Shown: one piece after another, positions 8,652 through 17,001 of the stretch
Layout: every line of letters starts with the position of its first letter
Numbering within the stretch: position 1 is the first letter of the stretch
Origin: Trueperaceae bacterium
GTDB taxonomy: Bacteria; Deinococcota; Deinococci; Deinococcales; Trueperaceae
Direction of reading: 5' to 3'
Length of the DNA stretch: 64,000 nt
Assembly: GCA_036381595.1 (NCBI GenBank)
Contig: DASVCN010000023.1
Location: 62,001 to 126,000 of the forward strand
Made by a program: the position numbers and the translations under genes
Notes under the pieces: model-generated
What the model was told of the DNA's origin: nothing
Database searches by the model: none
The model's input: only the letters and a program-made list of their open reading frames with translations

Positions 8652-9824
8652 TCAGGCCCTCGCCAGCGCCTCTTTCGCCAGCTCTTCGGCCCGGTCCGTT
8701 CTCTCCCAGGGGAAGCCTTCCCGGCCGAAGTGACCGTATGAGCTGGTGTCCTTGTAGATAGGTCGCTGCAGATCGAGCTGCTCGATGATCGAAGCCGGCC
8801 TCGCGTCGAACGACCTGGCGGCCAGCGCCGCGAGCCTCTCGTCGTCGAGCTTCCCGGTGCCGAAGGTGTCTATGTAGAGGCCCACCGGGTGAGCGACCCC
8901 GATCGCGTAGGCTAGCTGCACCTGGCAGCGGCGCGCGAGTTCAGCGGCGACGATGTTCTTGGCCATGTAGCGGGCGTAATAGGAGGCGCTGCGGTCGACC
9001 TTGGTAGGGTCCTTGCCGCTGAAGGCGCCGCCGCCGTGGGGCGCCGCTCCGCCGTAGGTGTCGACGATGATCTTCCTGCCAGTGAGGCCGGCATCGGCCT
9101 GCGGACCGCCGACGACGAACCGGCCCGTAGGGTTCATGAGCAGGCGGCTCTGGGCCAGCAACTCCTCGGGTATGACGGCGCGCACCACCTTCTCGGCGAG
9201 GTCGCTGCGCAACTGCTCGAGTTCCACGTCGGGATCGTGCTGCGCCGACAGGACTACGGTCGCCACTCCGACCGGGTGGTCGCCCTCGTAGCGGACCGTC
9301 ACCTGCGCCTTGCCGTCGGGCCGCAGGTACTTCAGGGTGCCGTCCTGGCGCACCTGGGCCAGGCGTCTGGCGAGCTTGTGCGCGAGGGTTATCGGGAGCG
9401 GCATCAGTTCGTCGGTCTCGTCGCTGGCGTAGCCGAACATGAGCCCCTGGTCGCCCGCTCCGAGCAGGTCGTAGCGGTCGCCCGAATCGGCCTCCACGGC
9501 ATGGTCGACCCCACGAGCGATATCCGGCGATTGTTCGTTGATCGCGATCAGGACGGCGGAGTGGTCGGCGTCGATGCCGTACGCACCGTCGGTATAGCCG
9601 ACCTCCCGCACCGTGTCGCGGACGATCCGTTGCAGGTCGACGTAGCCGTCGGTGGTGATCTCGCCGGCGATCAGGGCGAGGCCGGTGGTGAGGATCGTCT
9701 CGGCCGCGACCCGGGCGTCGGGGTCGATCGCCAGTATCGAGTCGAGCACGCTGTCGCTGATGCGGTCGGCGAGCTTGTCAGGGTGCCCTTCGGTGACCGA
9801 CTCGGCGGTGATCAGCTTCTGCAA
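8652..9824 (-). CDS. metK: S-adenosylmethionine synthetase
   Basis: A 390-residue full-length MetK that makes S-adenosylmethionine from methionine and ATP in the cytoplasm. Signatures visible are GHPDKLAD at 13-20, the hexapeptide [12 protein letters not shown] near residue 120 and [16 protein letters not shown] in the central domain. The TTG start is supported by AAGGAGG seven bases upstream. It diverges from the GNAT gene and leads a same-strand run into the HemC-like gene and possibly the P-loop protein. No SAM riboswitch was recognised in the ~110-bp upstream gap. Confidence 0.97.
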   Translation of the reverse strand: MQKLITAESVTEGHPDKLADRISDSVLDSILAIDPDARVAAETILTTGLALIAGEITTDGYVDLQRIVRDTVREVGYTDGAYGIDADHSAVLIAINEQSPDIARGVDHAVEADSGDRYDLLGAGDQGLMFGYASDETDELMPLPITLAHKLARRLAQVRQDGTLKYLRPDGKAQVTVRYEGDHPVGVATVVLSAQHDPDVELEQLRSDLAEKVVRAVIPEELLAQSRLLMNPTGRFVVGGPQADAGLTGRKIIVDTYGGAAPHGGGAFSGKDPTKVDRSASYYARYMAKNIVAAELARRCQVQLAYAIGVAHPVGLYIDTFGTGKLDDERLAALAARSFDARPASIIEQLDLQRPIYKDTSSYGHFGREGFPWERTDRAEELAKEALARA

Positions 9825-9933
9825 GGGAGGCCTCCTTCAACGGACACAACCTTAGCAGCCGGGGCGCGCGGTCAGGGTCGCCGCGTATCCGAGGTCCGCT
9901 GCGAACTAGGCAGGCCCGTGGAATACTTGCCGG

Positions 9934-10464
9934 GTGTCGCCGGAACGGCTCAAGTTCTCGACCCGCAGGGCTACCCCCTCTGACGCCAGGGCGCTGCACG
10001 AGCTGCAGCGCCTCATCTACGACGAGGAGCGTTGGTTCGTGGGCGACGGACCGCCCAGCGAGAGCGTGCTGGCCGCCCGTATCCGCGCGCTCGACGCCAA
10101 CATGTCGCTCTGGTTGGTGGCGTCGCAACGTCAGGCGCGCGACGAGTTGTGTGCCTGGCTCGAACTGCACCGCCTGCCTTCGACCCGTCTCCGTCACGTC
10201 GCCAACCTCACCCTGGCGGTATCGCCCCGCTGGCGGCGCCACGGCTTGGGCCGTGGCCTGCTGGCTTCCGGCTTCGACTGGGCGGCGACGGTGGGCGTCA
10301 GGAAGGTCAGCCTCAACGTCCGCGCCAACAACGAGGCGGCGATCGAGCTCTACCGCTCGGAAGGTTTCGTCCTCGAGGGCCGCGAGCGCCGGCAGATACG
10401 GACCGAGGAGGGGTTCGAGGACAATCTGATCATGGCCAGGTTCCTGGAAAGCGAGCTGAACTGA
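9934..10464 (+). CDS. GNAT-family N-acetyltransferase (RimI-like)
   Basis: A 176-residue GNAT protein. Motif A reads VSPRWRRHGLGRGLL (the acetyl-CoA pyrophosphate loop RxxGxG/A), followed by VSLNVRANNEAAIELYRSEGF, the classical motif B typical of RimI and related enzymes. The N-terminus starts with RRATPSDARALHELQ. The start is GTG 9934. A GAATAC/TACTTG stretch lies immediately upstream with no clear Shine-Dalgarno, so translation may be leaderless. The acceptor (protein or small molecule) is unknown. The NYN gene follows 32 bp downstream. Confidence 0.85.
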   Translation: MSPERLKFSTRRATPSDARALHELQRLIYDEERWFVGDGPPSESVLAARIRALDANMSLWLVASQRQARDELCAWLELHRLPSTRLRHVANLTLAVSPRWRRHGLGRGLLASGFDWAATVGVRKVSLNVRANNEAAIELYRSEGFVLEGRERRQIRTEEGFEDNLIMARFLESELN

Positions 10465-10496
10465 GCGGCCGGGCCGTGCGCCGGTTAGACTCGCTC

Positions 10497-11039
10497 ATGA
10501 CGTCGGAAAGCGCCGGCAGAGTCGTTGGTGAGTGGCCGGAGCAGCGGATCGGCCTGTTCGTGGACACGCAGAACCTCTACTACGGAGCGCGCGACAACTT
10601 CGACCGGCACGTCGACTACGAGGCGCTCCTGCAACTTGCCCTGCGCGGCCGCAGGCTCGCCCACGCCACTTCGTACGTGGTGGAACGCGACGGCGACGCC
10701 TCTGCCTACGGCTTCTTCACCAAGCTCTCGCTGCTGGGCTACCGGGTGCGGCGACGGAAGGTGCGGATCCACCGTCAGGACGAGAGCGGCAGGACGGTGA
10801 TGGAGGGCGACTGGGACATGGGCATCGCGGCCGACATCGTTCGCGCCTGGGATCACCTCGATGTGGTCGCCCTGGCTTCAGGGGACGCCGACTTCGTTCC
10901 CATCCTCGAACTGGCGCAGGCCCGGGGCAAGCGCGTCGAGGTGCTGGCATTCAAGGAGAGCGTCGGCCAGAGTCTCGTGGACCTGGCCGACGCATTTGTC
11001 AATCTGAGTAGCGCCGAAGGGGTCTTCGTCGAGCAGTAG
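10497..11039 (+). CDS. NYN/PIN-like domain ribonuclease (LabA/DUF88 family)
   Basis: A 180-residue protein with the NYN core: GLFVDTQNLYYGARD (first catalytic Asp) at about 18-32, a central EGDWDMGIAADIVRAW and VVALASGDADFVPIL (catalytic SGDxDF). NYN proteins are Mg-dependent RNases related to PIN domains. ATG 10497 is chosen over much earlier in-frame starts that overlap the GNAT gene. A TAGACT -10-like hexamer (10486-10491) sits five bases before the ATG, so a leaderless transcript is possible. It lacks the TGTGAC element seen at polysaccharide promoters. Confidence 0.87.
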   Translation: MTSESAGRVVGEWPEQRIGLFVDTQNLYYGARDNFDRHVDYEALLQLALRGRRLAHATSYVVERDGDASAYGFFTKLSLLGYRVRRRKVRIHRQDESGRTVMEGDWDMGIAADIVRAWDHLDVVALASGDADFVPILELAQARGKRVEVLAFKESVGQSLVDLADAFVNLSSAEGVFVEQ

Positions 11040-11050
11040 CGCCCGGCCCG

Positions 11051-11857
11051 TCAGTGCGCCAGTTCAGGTTGCCTCTGCTCCTGTCTCTCCCAGATCTTCC
11101 AGGGGGCCTCGCCGGAGGCCCACATCTCCTCCAGCATGTTCTTCTCCTTGAGGGTGTCCATGCACGACCAGAAGCCGCGGTGGCGGTACGCCATCATCTG
11201 CCCATCGCGCACGAGACGCTCCACCGGGTCCTTCTCCCAGACCGTGTCGTCACCGTCGATGTAGTCGATCGCTCTCTGCTCGAGCAGGAAGTAGCCGCCG
11301 TTGATCCAGGTCTCGCCGTCGCTCGGCTTCTCGTAGAAGTTCGTGACCTTGTCCCCTTCGAAAGCCAGGTTACCGAAGCGCGCCGGGGGCTTGACCGTGG
11401 TCACCGTCGCCAGCTTGCCATGCCCGTCGTGGAACGCCTTGAGCTTCCGCAGGTCCAGATCTGCGACGCCGTCACCGTAGGTGAAGAGGAAAGTGTCCTC
11501 CCCCTCGAGCCACGGCTTGAGCCGCCTGAGGCGGCCGCCGGTCATGGTGCTAAGGCCGGTGTCGACGAGATCGATCTTCCAGTCCGGCTGATTGCCGTCG
11601 TGGATGGTCGTGAGACCGTTGCCCAGGTCTATCGAGATGTCGTTGTTGATGGCGTAGAAGTTGAGAAAGTATTCCTTGATGAAATCGCCCTTGTAGCCCA
11701 GAGCGATGATGAACTCCTTGATGCCGTTCGCATCGAGCAACTTCATGATGTGCCAGAGGATCGGCTTGTTGCCGATCTCCACCATCGGTTTCGGTCGCAG
11801 TACCGTTTCCTCCTGCAGCCTGGTACCGAAGCCTCCCGCCAGGATTACTGCCTTCAC
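11051..11857 (-). CDS. rfbF: Glucose-1-phosphate cytidylyltransferase
   Basis: A 268-residue nucleotidyltransferase with the RfbF signatures: MKAVILAGGFGTRLQEET at the N-terminus, PKPMVEIGNKPILWHIM, FLFTYGDGVADLD and RGFWSCMDTLKEK near the end. It makes CDP-glucose from CTP and glucose-1-phosphate, the entry to CDP-3,6-dideoxy- and CDP-branched sugars. No CDP-glucose 4,6-dehydratase (RfbG) is present in the window. The SDR, RfbC-like and SAF-type genes at 26618-29513 are of the kinds that accompany it in other clusters. The start is GTG 11857 behind a GGGGGG Shine-Dalgarno. Confidence 0.93.
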   Translation of the reverse strand: MKAVILAGGFGTRLQEETVLRPKPMVEIGNKPILWHIMKLLDANGIKEFIIALGYKGDFIKEYFLNFYAINNDISIDLGNGLTTIHDGNQPDWKIDLVDTGLSTMTGGRLRRLKPWLEGEDTFLFTYGDGVADLDLRKLKAFHDGHGKLATVTTVKPPARFGNLAFEGDKVTNFYEKPSDGETWINGGYFLLEQRAIDYIDGDDTVWEKDPVERLVRDGQMMAYRHRGFWSCMDTLKEKNMLEEMWASGEAPWKIWERQEQRQPELAH

Positions 11858-11882
11858 ATTTCCCCCCTTCGATTACGTCCGA

Positions 11883-11916
11883 ATGATACGGACAGCTGCT
11901 TCGAACTGCCTGTGAC
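11883..11916 (-). promoter_or_regulatory. Predicted activator-dependent promoter of rfbF
   Basis: On the minus strand GTCACA (11916-11911) precedes TATCAT (11888-11883) by 22 bp. It is the right-half variant of the motif described for the locus. Confidence 0.55.
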
Positions 11917-11918
11917 GG

Positions 11919-12707
11919 CTAAACCTTTTGCCCGCCGATCTCGCTGGGCGTCTCGTCGAGCCACATCTCGTACGGGGTTGCGCGCAGCGCCGCCGCCAGT
12001 TCGTCGTAGTTCTCGATCAGATCGACCAGCCGCCTGTCGTTTATCCGCCTCAGGTCGGTGTGGACCGGAGCGCTCTCGACGCCCAAGAACGAGAAGACGC
12101 CGTCGAGCGTCCTCTGGTGGCTTCGCCCGTCCTGGAGGTCCCGTTCGTACGACAGGTAGTGGTAGGGCTTGCCGCTCAACGCCTCCTCTGCCAGGCACCA
12201 GAACTCCTCCCGGTCCCTCATGTGCCGGAGCAGCAAGTCGACGTCGATCGCATAGCGTCTGCTCACCACCCCATCGCTGGTCGCATGCGTGACGCCGGTG
12301 GCTCGCCTCAGGTACTGGGATAGCGAGTGACGCAGCAGGTTCTCCCGCTTCAGATAGATGATCCGGTAGCCGCGGTCGTGCATCCGATCGAGGAACTCCT
12401 TCGGGCGGCCCATCCGCTGATCCCTGACCAGATGGTGGACGAACACCTTGAAGCCGAAGTACTCGGCTCTCACTCTGCGGCGCTGGCTCTCCACGTAGAG
12501 TTCCGGCCACGGCACCCATCTGGCGAGCAGCTCCATCTCGCAGTCGACCCTCGGGTGCGAGTCGAGAAGGCGCGTGAGCAGGGTCGTTCCGCAGCGGCTC
12601 TGACTCCAGATGAGGAATCTCTCGTCCGTTGGCGGACTCTTCAGCAGATGCCGGTAGGCGGCGATACGCCGCAGGGTCTTGGACTTGTCCCGCTTGCCGT
12701 TGCCCAT
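11919..12707 (-). CDS. Sulfotransferase (Sulfotransfer/Stf0-like)
   Basis: A 262-residue PAPS-dependent sulfotransferase. The 5'-phosphosulfate loop is FLIWSQSRCGTTLLTRLL (residues ~28-45) followed by SHPRVDCEMELL; the 3'-phosphate region is IIYLKRENLLRHSLSQYL. It is expected to move sulfate to a sugar hydroxyl at the inner membrane face or in the cytoplasm. ATG 12707 is chosen because a TACTGT -10 box ends seven bases before it, making a leaderless mRNA likely and excluding the longer frame. It is one of three sulfotransferases in the window. Confidence 0.82.
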   Translation of the reverse strand: MGNGKRDKSKTLRRIAAYRHLLKSPPTDERFLIWSQSRCGTTLLTRLLDSHPRVDCEMELLARWVPWPELYVESQRRRVRAEYFGFKVFVHHLVRDQRMGRPKEFLDRMHDRGYRIIYLKRENLLRHSLSQYLRRATGVTHATSDGVVSRRYAIDVDLLLRHMRDREEFWCLAEEALSGKPYHYLSYERDLQDGRSHQRTLDGVFSFLGVESAPVHTDLRRINDRRLVDLIENYDELAAALRATPYEMWLDETPSEIGGQKV

Positions 12708-12713
12708 CCCGGC

Positions 12714-12755
12714 ACAGTAGCAGCAGGGTGACGTCGGCCACTTTCGACCGTCACA
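12714..12755 (-). promoter_or_regulatory. Predicted activator-dependent leaderless promoter of the 12707 sulfotransferase
   Basis: Minus-strand TGTGAC (12755-12750), 30 bp, then TACTGT (12719-12714); the ATG at 12707 begins six bases further on. Confidence 0.68.
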
Positions 12756-12879
12756 CTCGCCCGCCGCGGCGCGCCGCCAGCGCCGGTAGCGGAAGTTGTA
12801 TTTCAGGAGCGGTTCGAGCGATCTAACTGCGGAGTAGCTTGAGTTCGGGTTTGAATAGGGCCACACGGAGGCCTATAGG

Positions 12880-13626
12880 ATGTTCCCGTCAAACCGGTTC
12901 CAGGCCGGCACCACAGCCTCATCGACTTTCCTCGTCGAAGCCGTGGGACCGCGGGGCGTAGGGAAGTCGACGTTCGTCCGCTTCCTCCGCGACCGGTTGC
13001 AGGCGCTAGGGGTCGAGCACGACAGGCTCACCCCGGTCCGTGCGACCCAGCGCGCCGGCTTCCGGCTCTTCCGATCGGTGGGCTCGCTATACACGCGGCC
13101 GCTGTGGACCAGCTGGGCACCGCTCACGCGCGAGGACCTGCTCATCCACGAGAAGAGGTTCTGGCACTACCGCTACCAGACCTGGCGCATCGACCGCTCT
13201 CCCGGCCTGCACCTTCTCGATGAGGGCATCTTCCAACTCATCCTCACCCTCACCGTTCGGATGCCGTTGCAGGATCCCGCTCGGGTGGAGAAGCGGCTCC
13301 GGCGCCTGGTCCGCTTCCCCGACCTGGTGCTCTTCGTCCACGCGCCGGAGGAGGAGATACGGGCCCGGCGGAAGCTCAGGGGGAACTCCAGGGACCAGCT
13401 GCGTCTCAAGGTCTCGCCGGCCGGAACGGCCGCCACCCGAGCGGTGCGCGAGGCGCTCGAGCGGCTGCAGCCCGGCCGCGGCGAGGTGCTCTTCGTGGAG
13501 AGCAGCGATCTGGAGAGCCTGCGAAGGAGGGCCGAGGAGGTAGCGGACCTGATCGTCGAACGGGTGGGAGCGGTAGCGGCTGCGGCGCCCACGGCCGCAG
13601 GAACGGGTGGAAGCACGCGACCCTGA
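12880..13626 (+). CDS. P-loop NTPase, thymidylate-kinase-like fold (paralogue of 6852 gene)
   Basis: A 248-residue protein with Walker A VEAVGPRGVGKSTF at about residues 20-33, a central HLLDEGIFQLILTL, a strand PDLVLFVHAP and RRKLRGNSRDQLRLK. These blocks align with those of the 6852-7610 protein, and the two define one small family here. Such kinase-like proteins occur in surface-polysaccharide loci, but the acceptor is unknown. GGAGG lies eight bases before ATG 12880. It is divergent from the 12707 sulfotransferase and upstream of another sulfotransferase. Confidence 0.75.
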   Translation: MFPSNRFQAGTTASSTFLVEAVGPRGVGKSTFVRFLRDRLQALGVEHDRLTPVRATQRAGFRLFRSVGSLYTRPLWTSWAPLTREDLLIHEKRFWHYRYQTWRIDRSPGLHLLDEGIFQLILTLTVRMPLQDPARVEKRLRRLVRFPDLVLFVHAPEEEIRARRKLRGNSRDQLRLKVSPAGTAATRAVREALERLQPGRGEVLFVESSDLESLRRRAEEVADLIVERVGAVAAAAPTAAGTGGSTRP

Positions 13627-13635
13627 CCGATCGGA

Positions 13636-13678
13636 AGTGACAGCTGGCGAACGACCTTCCCGACAGTCGGTGCATAGT
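13636..13678 (+). promoter_or_regulatory. Predicted promoter of the 13733 sulfotransferase
   Basis: AGTGAC (13636-13641), 31 bp, CATAGT (13673-13678). First base of the half-site and first base of the -10 depart from consensus, so this is a weaker case. Confidence 0.45.
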
Positions 13679-13732
13679 CGAACCGGAATCATCAGTCGTC
13701 GACAGACCGGCCTGGTGGAAGGGGGACTTCCG

Positions 13733-14545
13733 ATGTTCGTGCTCGCCAACGGTGCCTACAAGTCCGGATCGACCTGGCTGCTGACCATCCTCACCGAGCT
13801 CAAGAAGTTCGAAGAGATCCCGGCGCCCTACCGTAAGCAGGTCTTCCGTCAGGCCTGGGTCGACCCGGCTCGGCTCGAGGAGTTCCTCGAGAGCCGTTGC
13901 CACCACGACCACGACTACGTTTCGAAAGGGCATTACGGGGGCAAGAGGGTCAGGGAACTGCTCCTCTCGCACGAGGACGTGGTCGTGTTCGACATAACCA
14001 GGAACCTGCCAGACACGGTCGTGTCGCACTACTACCACTTCACGCGGATGTACCGGGTGGACTGGAGTTTCCGTAAGTACTACTGGCTGGTGGGCCGCTA
14101 CAAGGCGTTCGAGGTCCGGCGCTACCACGAGACCTGGAAGGAACCGCACCCTAACGTCTACGTCTCCTCGTTCGAATCGCTCAAGCGCGACTTCGCAGGT
14201 GAGGTGCGGAGGATAGCGGCCGTGCTGAGCCTCGAGCCCGACGACGAGGAGATAGCTCGCATCAAGGAGGCCACTTCGCTCTCCTCGATGCGGGCGCGCC
14301 GCGGCAAGGCCGGCGCCGAACGATTCTTCCGGAAAGGGGAGATCGGTGACTGGCAGGCGCACTTCGACGAGCGGATGCTCGCCGACGTCCAACGCATCGA
14401 GAGGTACGGTTTGCCTCCCCTCGACCGCGCCGTCTACGCCCTGCTCTTCGACCTGCGCACCTCGGTCAGAGCGTGGGCGCGGAAGACGATGGCCGTCCGG
14501 AGCAAGTCCCGAACGGCGGCTGCCAAGGCAACGGAGATAGGCTGA
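13733..14545 (+). CDS. Sulfotransferase (Sulfotransfer_1 type)
   Basis: A 270-residue PAPS-dependent enzyme with all three standard blocks: 5'-PSB NGAYKSGSTWLLTIL at residues ~5-19, 3'-PB VFDITRNLPDTVVSHYYHF (Arg and Ser as in cytosolic sulfotransferases), and the C-terminal FRKGEIGDWQAHF, equivalent to the RKGxxGDWK motif. It is the best-preserved of the three sulfotransferases here. ATG 13733 is chosen over GTG/ATG codons up to 42 codons upstream because it matches the family N-terminus and has a purine-rich GAAGGGGG before it. The acceptor is probably the exported polysaccharide (inference from context). Confidence 0.88.
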   Translation: MFVLANGAYKSGSTWLLTILTELKKFEEIPAPYRKQVFRQAWVDPARLEEFLESRCHHDHDYVSKGHYGGKRVRELLLSHEDVVVFDITRNLPDTVVSHYYHFTRMYRVDWSFRKYYWLVGRYKAFEVRRYHETWKEPHPNVYVSSFESLKRDFAGEVRRIAAVLSLEPDDEEIARIKEATSLSSMRARRGKAGAERFFRKGEIGDWQAHFDERMLADVQRIERYGLPPLDRAVYALLFDLRTSVRAWARKTMAVRSKSRTAAAKATEIG

Positions 14546-14589
14546 AGCAGCAGCTCTGGAGGAAATGAACCGCGCCGCTCCTCGCGACG

Positions 14590-14752
14590 CGGTCATTCCG
14601 GGTGTGCGGTCATTCCCGGCGGCCGGTTCTTCCCGGTGTGCGGTTCTCCACGGGGCGCGGTTCTTCCCGACACGCGCTTCTTCCTGGGGCACTGGTTCTC
14701 GACGGTGCGTGGATCTGCCCGACGACCGTTTCTGCCGACGCGAGGTTCGTCC
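14590..14752. repeat. Degenerate 17-bp tandem repeat, about ten units
   Basis: Units of approximate consensus GGTTCTTCCCGGCGCGC begin at 14591, 14608, 14625, 14642, 14659, 14676, 14694, 14711, about 14728 and 14744. The period is 17 bp with single-base slips near 14694 and 14728. The array lies between two genes and 17 is not a multiple of 3, so it is not coding. It is unrelated in sequence to the 21-bp array at 2587. Confidence 0.85.
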
Positions 14753-14875
14753 CTGAGCGCCCTACTCCACGGGTCGATCCGCCCCGTCCTGCCGTGCCGT
14801 AGCGAGACCACCGACCCGAAGCGGGTCCCGAGTCGGATAACCAACTGAACAGGCCGTACTCCTACGGCAACTTCT

Positions 14876-14907
14876 TCACAACCTGGTCGAACTCGAAACG
14901 TTACTTT
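14876..14907 (+). promoter_or_regulatory. Predicted promoter of the 15124 lipoprotein
   Basis: TCACA (14876-14880), 21 bp, TACTTT (14902-14907). The predicted start of transcription, about 14914, falls at the first base of the first hairpin of the leader element. Confidence 0.6.
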
Positions 14908-14913
14908 TTCAGT

Positions 14914-15020
14914 CGGTACCCGAGAGGTACCGGAGAGGGAACGATCGTCCCCTCGGAGGCAGCGAAGTCCGTTTCCTATCTGGGCGCCTGAAACGGACGG
15001 AGCCAATGGCGCAACCGGCC
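14914..15020 (+). promoter_or_regulatory. Candidate structured 5' leader RNA (copy 1)
   Basis: A first hairpin CGGTACC/GGTACCG lies just after the predicted transcription start. It is followed by a GAGGG/CCCTC stem and a 9-bp stem GTCCGTTTC (14967-14975) with GAAACGGAC (14990-14998), whose loop contains GGGCGCC. Then comes GAGCCAATGGCGCAACCGGCC split over 15000-15020, 20 of whose 21 bases recur at 32874-32894. Loop GCGCC (14984-14988) can pair with GGCGC (15008-15012). It matches no riboswitch class I recognise. The start codon lies about 100 nt downstream, as in copy 2. Confidence 0.6.
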
Positions 15021-15123
15021 GCGGAGGAACGTTCTCGTTTCCGTCTCCCCCTTCCTCCAGACAGACAGTCACGCCCTCGCTCGACCCGGTCGAGGTGGGC
15101 CAGAAGAGGAAGGTACAGATTTG

Positions 15124-16914
15124 ATGGGTCGTGTTCCACGTTCTCCCGGCGCTAACTACGCAACGTCATGGTCACCCACCCACAGGAGCCTCATCCGGGG
15201 GCTGCTATGGTCAGCACAGATGGCACTGCTGATCGCACTGCTCGCCGCCTGCGCCACCGTCGCGGGCGACACGGCGAACCTGATGCCGGTCACCAAGCTC
15301 ACCGTCGACGTCGGATCCGACGTCGTAACCGGCCTCGACCGTATCGCCGCTCTCGAGGGCACTATCGAAGGTCCGTCGTCCTCAGAGGTGACCCGGGTCG
15401 AATGGGTGGTCGTAGCCGGACCCGGCGAGGTCTCCTTCGAGCAGGTGGGGTCGGTCTCGACCTCAGCGACGTTCTCGGCGCCTGGCGTGTACGAGCTGCG
15501 GCTCACCGCCTGGGTGGACGACGAGTTCACCTACGACGCGCTCACCGTCACCGTTCCCGGCGGCGACAACACCGTCGTCCAGGGGACCATCTGGTACGTC
15601 TCGACCGAAGGGTCGGACAGCAACAGCGGGACTTCCCCCGACGACGCTTTCCGCACCCTCAACAAGGCGGGCACGATGGTCGAGCCTGGCGACGTCATCC
15701 AGCTGCGTGGCGGCGTCTACTACGAGTACAACGACGCCGATGACAGGTACGGGCTGCCCCAGACCTCATTCACGACGGACGGCACTGCAGAGAAGCCGAT
15801 CGTCATCGAGAGCTTCCCCGGCGAGCTGGCGATCATAGACGGCAGCCGCCGGCCCGACGGCTCCCGGTTCGAGTTCGAAGACGGACCCGATCGGATGCAG
15901 CGCCCCTACCTGCTCCACCTGCCCGTCAACCACTACATCGTCCGCAACCTGGAGTTCAGGAACAGTGTGGGCAGCGGCCTCGCCGTGACCGCCAGCACCG
16001 ACGAGGACACCGGCAACCACAACCTGCTGAGCCACCTGCACCTGCACCACAACCATGGCAACGGCCTGACCGCCTCGGGACTGATGCGCGACGACGGGGA
16101 CATCTACGTCACCGGCAACGTAGCCGAGTACATCGTCTCGCACAACAACGGCAGCACCCGCAACGGCGGCAACAGCGCCGACGGCATCAAGATGTCGTAC
16201 GCCAGAGATGGCGTTATCTCCCACTCCCTGCTCTACAAGAACTCCGACGACGGCATGGACTTCTACGGCAGCACCGACATGCTGGTCGACCGTTCCCTGG
16301 CCTGGCTCAACGGCTACTTCTTCCGAGACGGCGACAGCGATCCGTTCAGCGACGAGTTCGCCTACGAAGCACCCACCGGCAACGGCATGGGCTTCAAGAT
16401 GGGCAGCAGTCCGTCGGGTCGCAACAGCGGCAACCGGATCAGCAACTCCATCGCCTGGGAGAACAAGCGCTTCGGGTTCACCTTCAACAGCGCCGGTGGT
16501 GTCACCTTCGTGAACAACACCTCCTGGAAGAACGGCTCCGGTGGGTTCGCCGCCAGGTGCTTCGGGACCACGGTCCTGCGTAACAACCTGAGCTTCGACG
16601 AATCGAACACCATCACCGCCGACGCCAGCGGTTGCTCGGACGGCTCCATGCCCGACCATCGCTTCAACAGCTGGAACCTGAACATCGGTGACCCCGAGTT
16701 CGTCTCCACCAACCCCGAGTCGAGCGGCTTCCTCAGCCTCGCGAACGGCAGCCCGGCTGTGGATGAAGGGGTCGACGTAGGCCTCGCCTTCGAGGGTTCG
16801 GCTCCCGACCTGGGTGCGCTCGAGGTAGGACAGCGGATCGCGGCCATGCTCACCTCCGCGTTCGCCGAGGTCCAGCAGTCCGGCGGGTTCAGCCTGGCAG
16901 GCGGCGTCCGCTAG
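15124..16914 (+). CDS. Surface lipoprotein with right-handed parallel beta-helix (polysaccharide lyase-like)
   Basis: A 596-residue exported lipoprotein. A hydrophobic stretch ends in the lipobox LLAACA (Cys near residue 43). Residues ~50-150 form an Ig/PKD-like domain (WVVVAGPGEVSFEQVG, PGVYELRLTAWVDD). From ~160 a DUF1565-type beta-helix begins (WYVSTEGSDSNSGTSPDDAF, then GDVIQLRGGVYYE) with repeated Asn-rich turns such as NNGSTRNGGNSADGIKMSY, as in PL9-like lyases. It may cleave or epimerise the exported polymer (inference). ATG 15124 is preferred to the adjoining TTG 15121. It is preceded by the structured leader and followed by a strong terminator. Confidence 0.82.
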   Translation: MGRVPRSPGANYATSWSPTHRSLIRGLLWSAQMALLIALLAACATVAGDTANLMPVTKLTVDVGSDVVTGLDRIAALEGTIEGPSSSEVTRVEWVVVAGPGEVSFEQVGSVSTSATFSAPGVYELRLTAWVDDEFTYDALTVTVPGGDNTVVQGTIWYVSTEGSDSNSGTSPDDAFRTLNKAGTMVEPGDVIQLRGGVYYEYNDADDRYGLPQTSFTTDGTAEKPIVIESFPGELAIIDGSRRPDGSRFEFEDGPDRMQRPYLLHLPVNHYIVRNLEFRNSVGSGLAVTASTDEDTGNHNLLSHLHLHHNHGNGLTASGLMRDDGDIYVTGNVAEYIVSHNNGSTRNGGNSADGIKMSYARDGVISHSLLYKNSDDGMDFYGSTDMLVDRSLAWLNGYFFRDGDSDPFSDEFAYEAPTGNGMGFKMGSSPSGRNSGNRISNSIAWENKRFGFTFNSAGGVTFVNNTSWKNGSGGFAARCFGTTVLRNNLSFDESNTITADASGCSDGSMPDHRFNSWNLNIGDPEFVSTNPESSGFLSLANGSPAVDEGVDVGLAFEGSAPDLGALEVGQRIAAMLTSAFAEVQQSGGFSLAGGVR

Positions 16915-16937
16915 CCGAACCGGAAAACGCAGCAGCG

Positions 16938-16975
16938 GTGCGTGCGGCCGACATCCGTCGGCTGCACGCACTTTT
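16938..16975 (+). terminator. Rho-independent terminator
   Basis: A 15-bp stem GTGCGTGCGGCCGAC (16938-16952) with GTCGGCTGCACGCAC (16957-16971), one G-U pair, four-base loop, then TTTT. It sits 24 bp after the 15124 gene. Confidence 0.88.
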
Positions 16976-17001
16976 CTCGTTGTGGACACCCCGCTCGACT
17001 C

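Larger units (their letters stand above)
14546..15123. other. 578-bp intergenic region: 17-bp repeats, promoter, structured leader
   Basis: From left to right it holds the 17-bp repeat array (14590-14752), an AT-richer promoter segment with TTCACA and TACTTT, a folded leader element (14914-15020) and the ribosome-binding site AGAGGAAGG before ATG 15124. No protein-coding gene is supported. Confidence 0.8.

Noticed and set aside
14914-15020. Assignment of the leader element to the c-di-GMP-I (GEMM) riboswitch
   Set aside because: The GGCAAACC and GGGACGCAAAGCC blocks and the two-hairpin arrangement of that class are absent. The resemblance is limited to GC-rich stems and a GCGCAA-like string.
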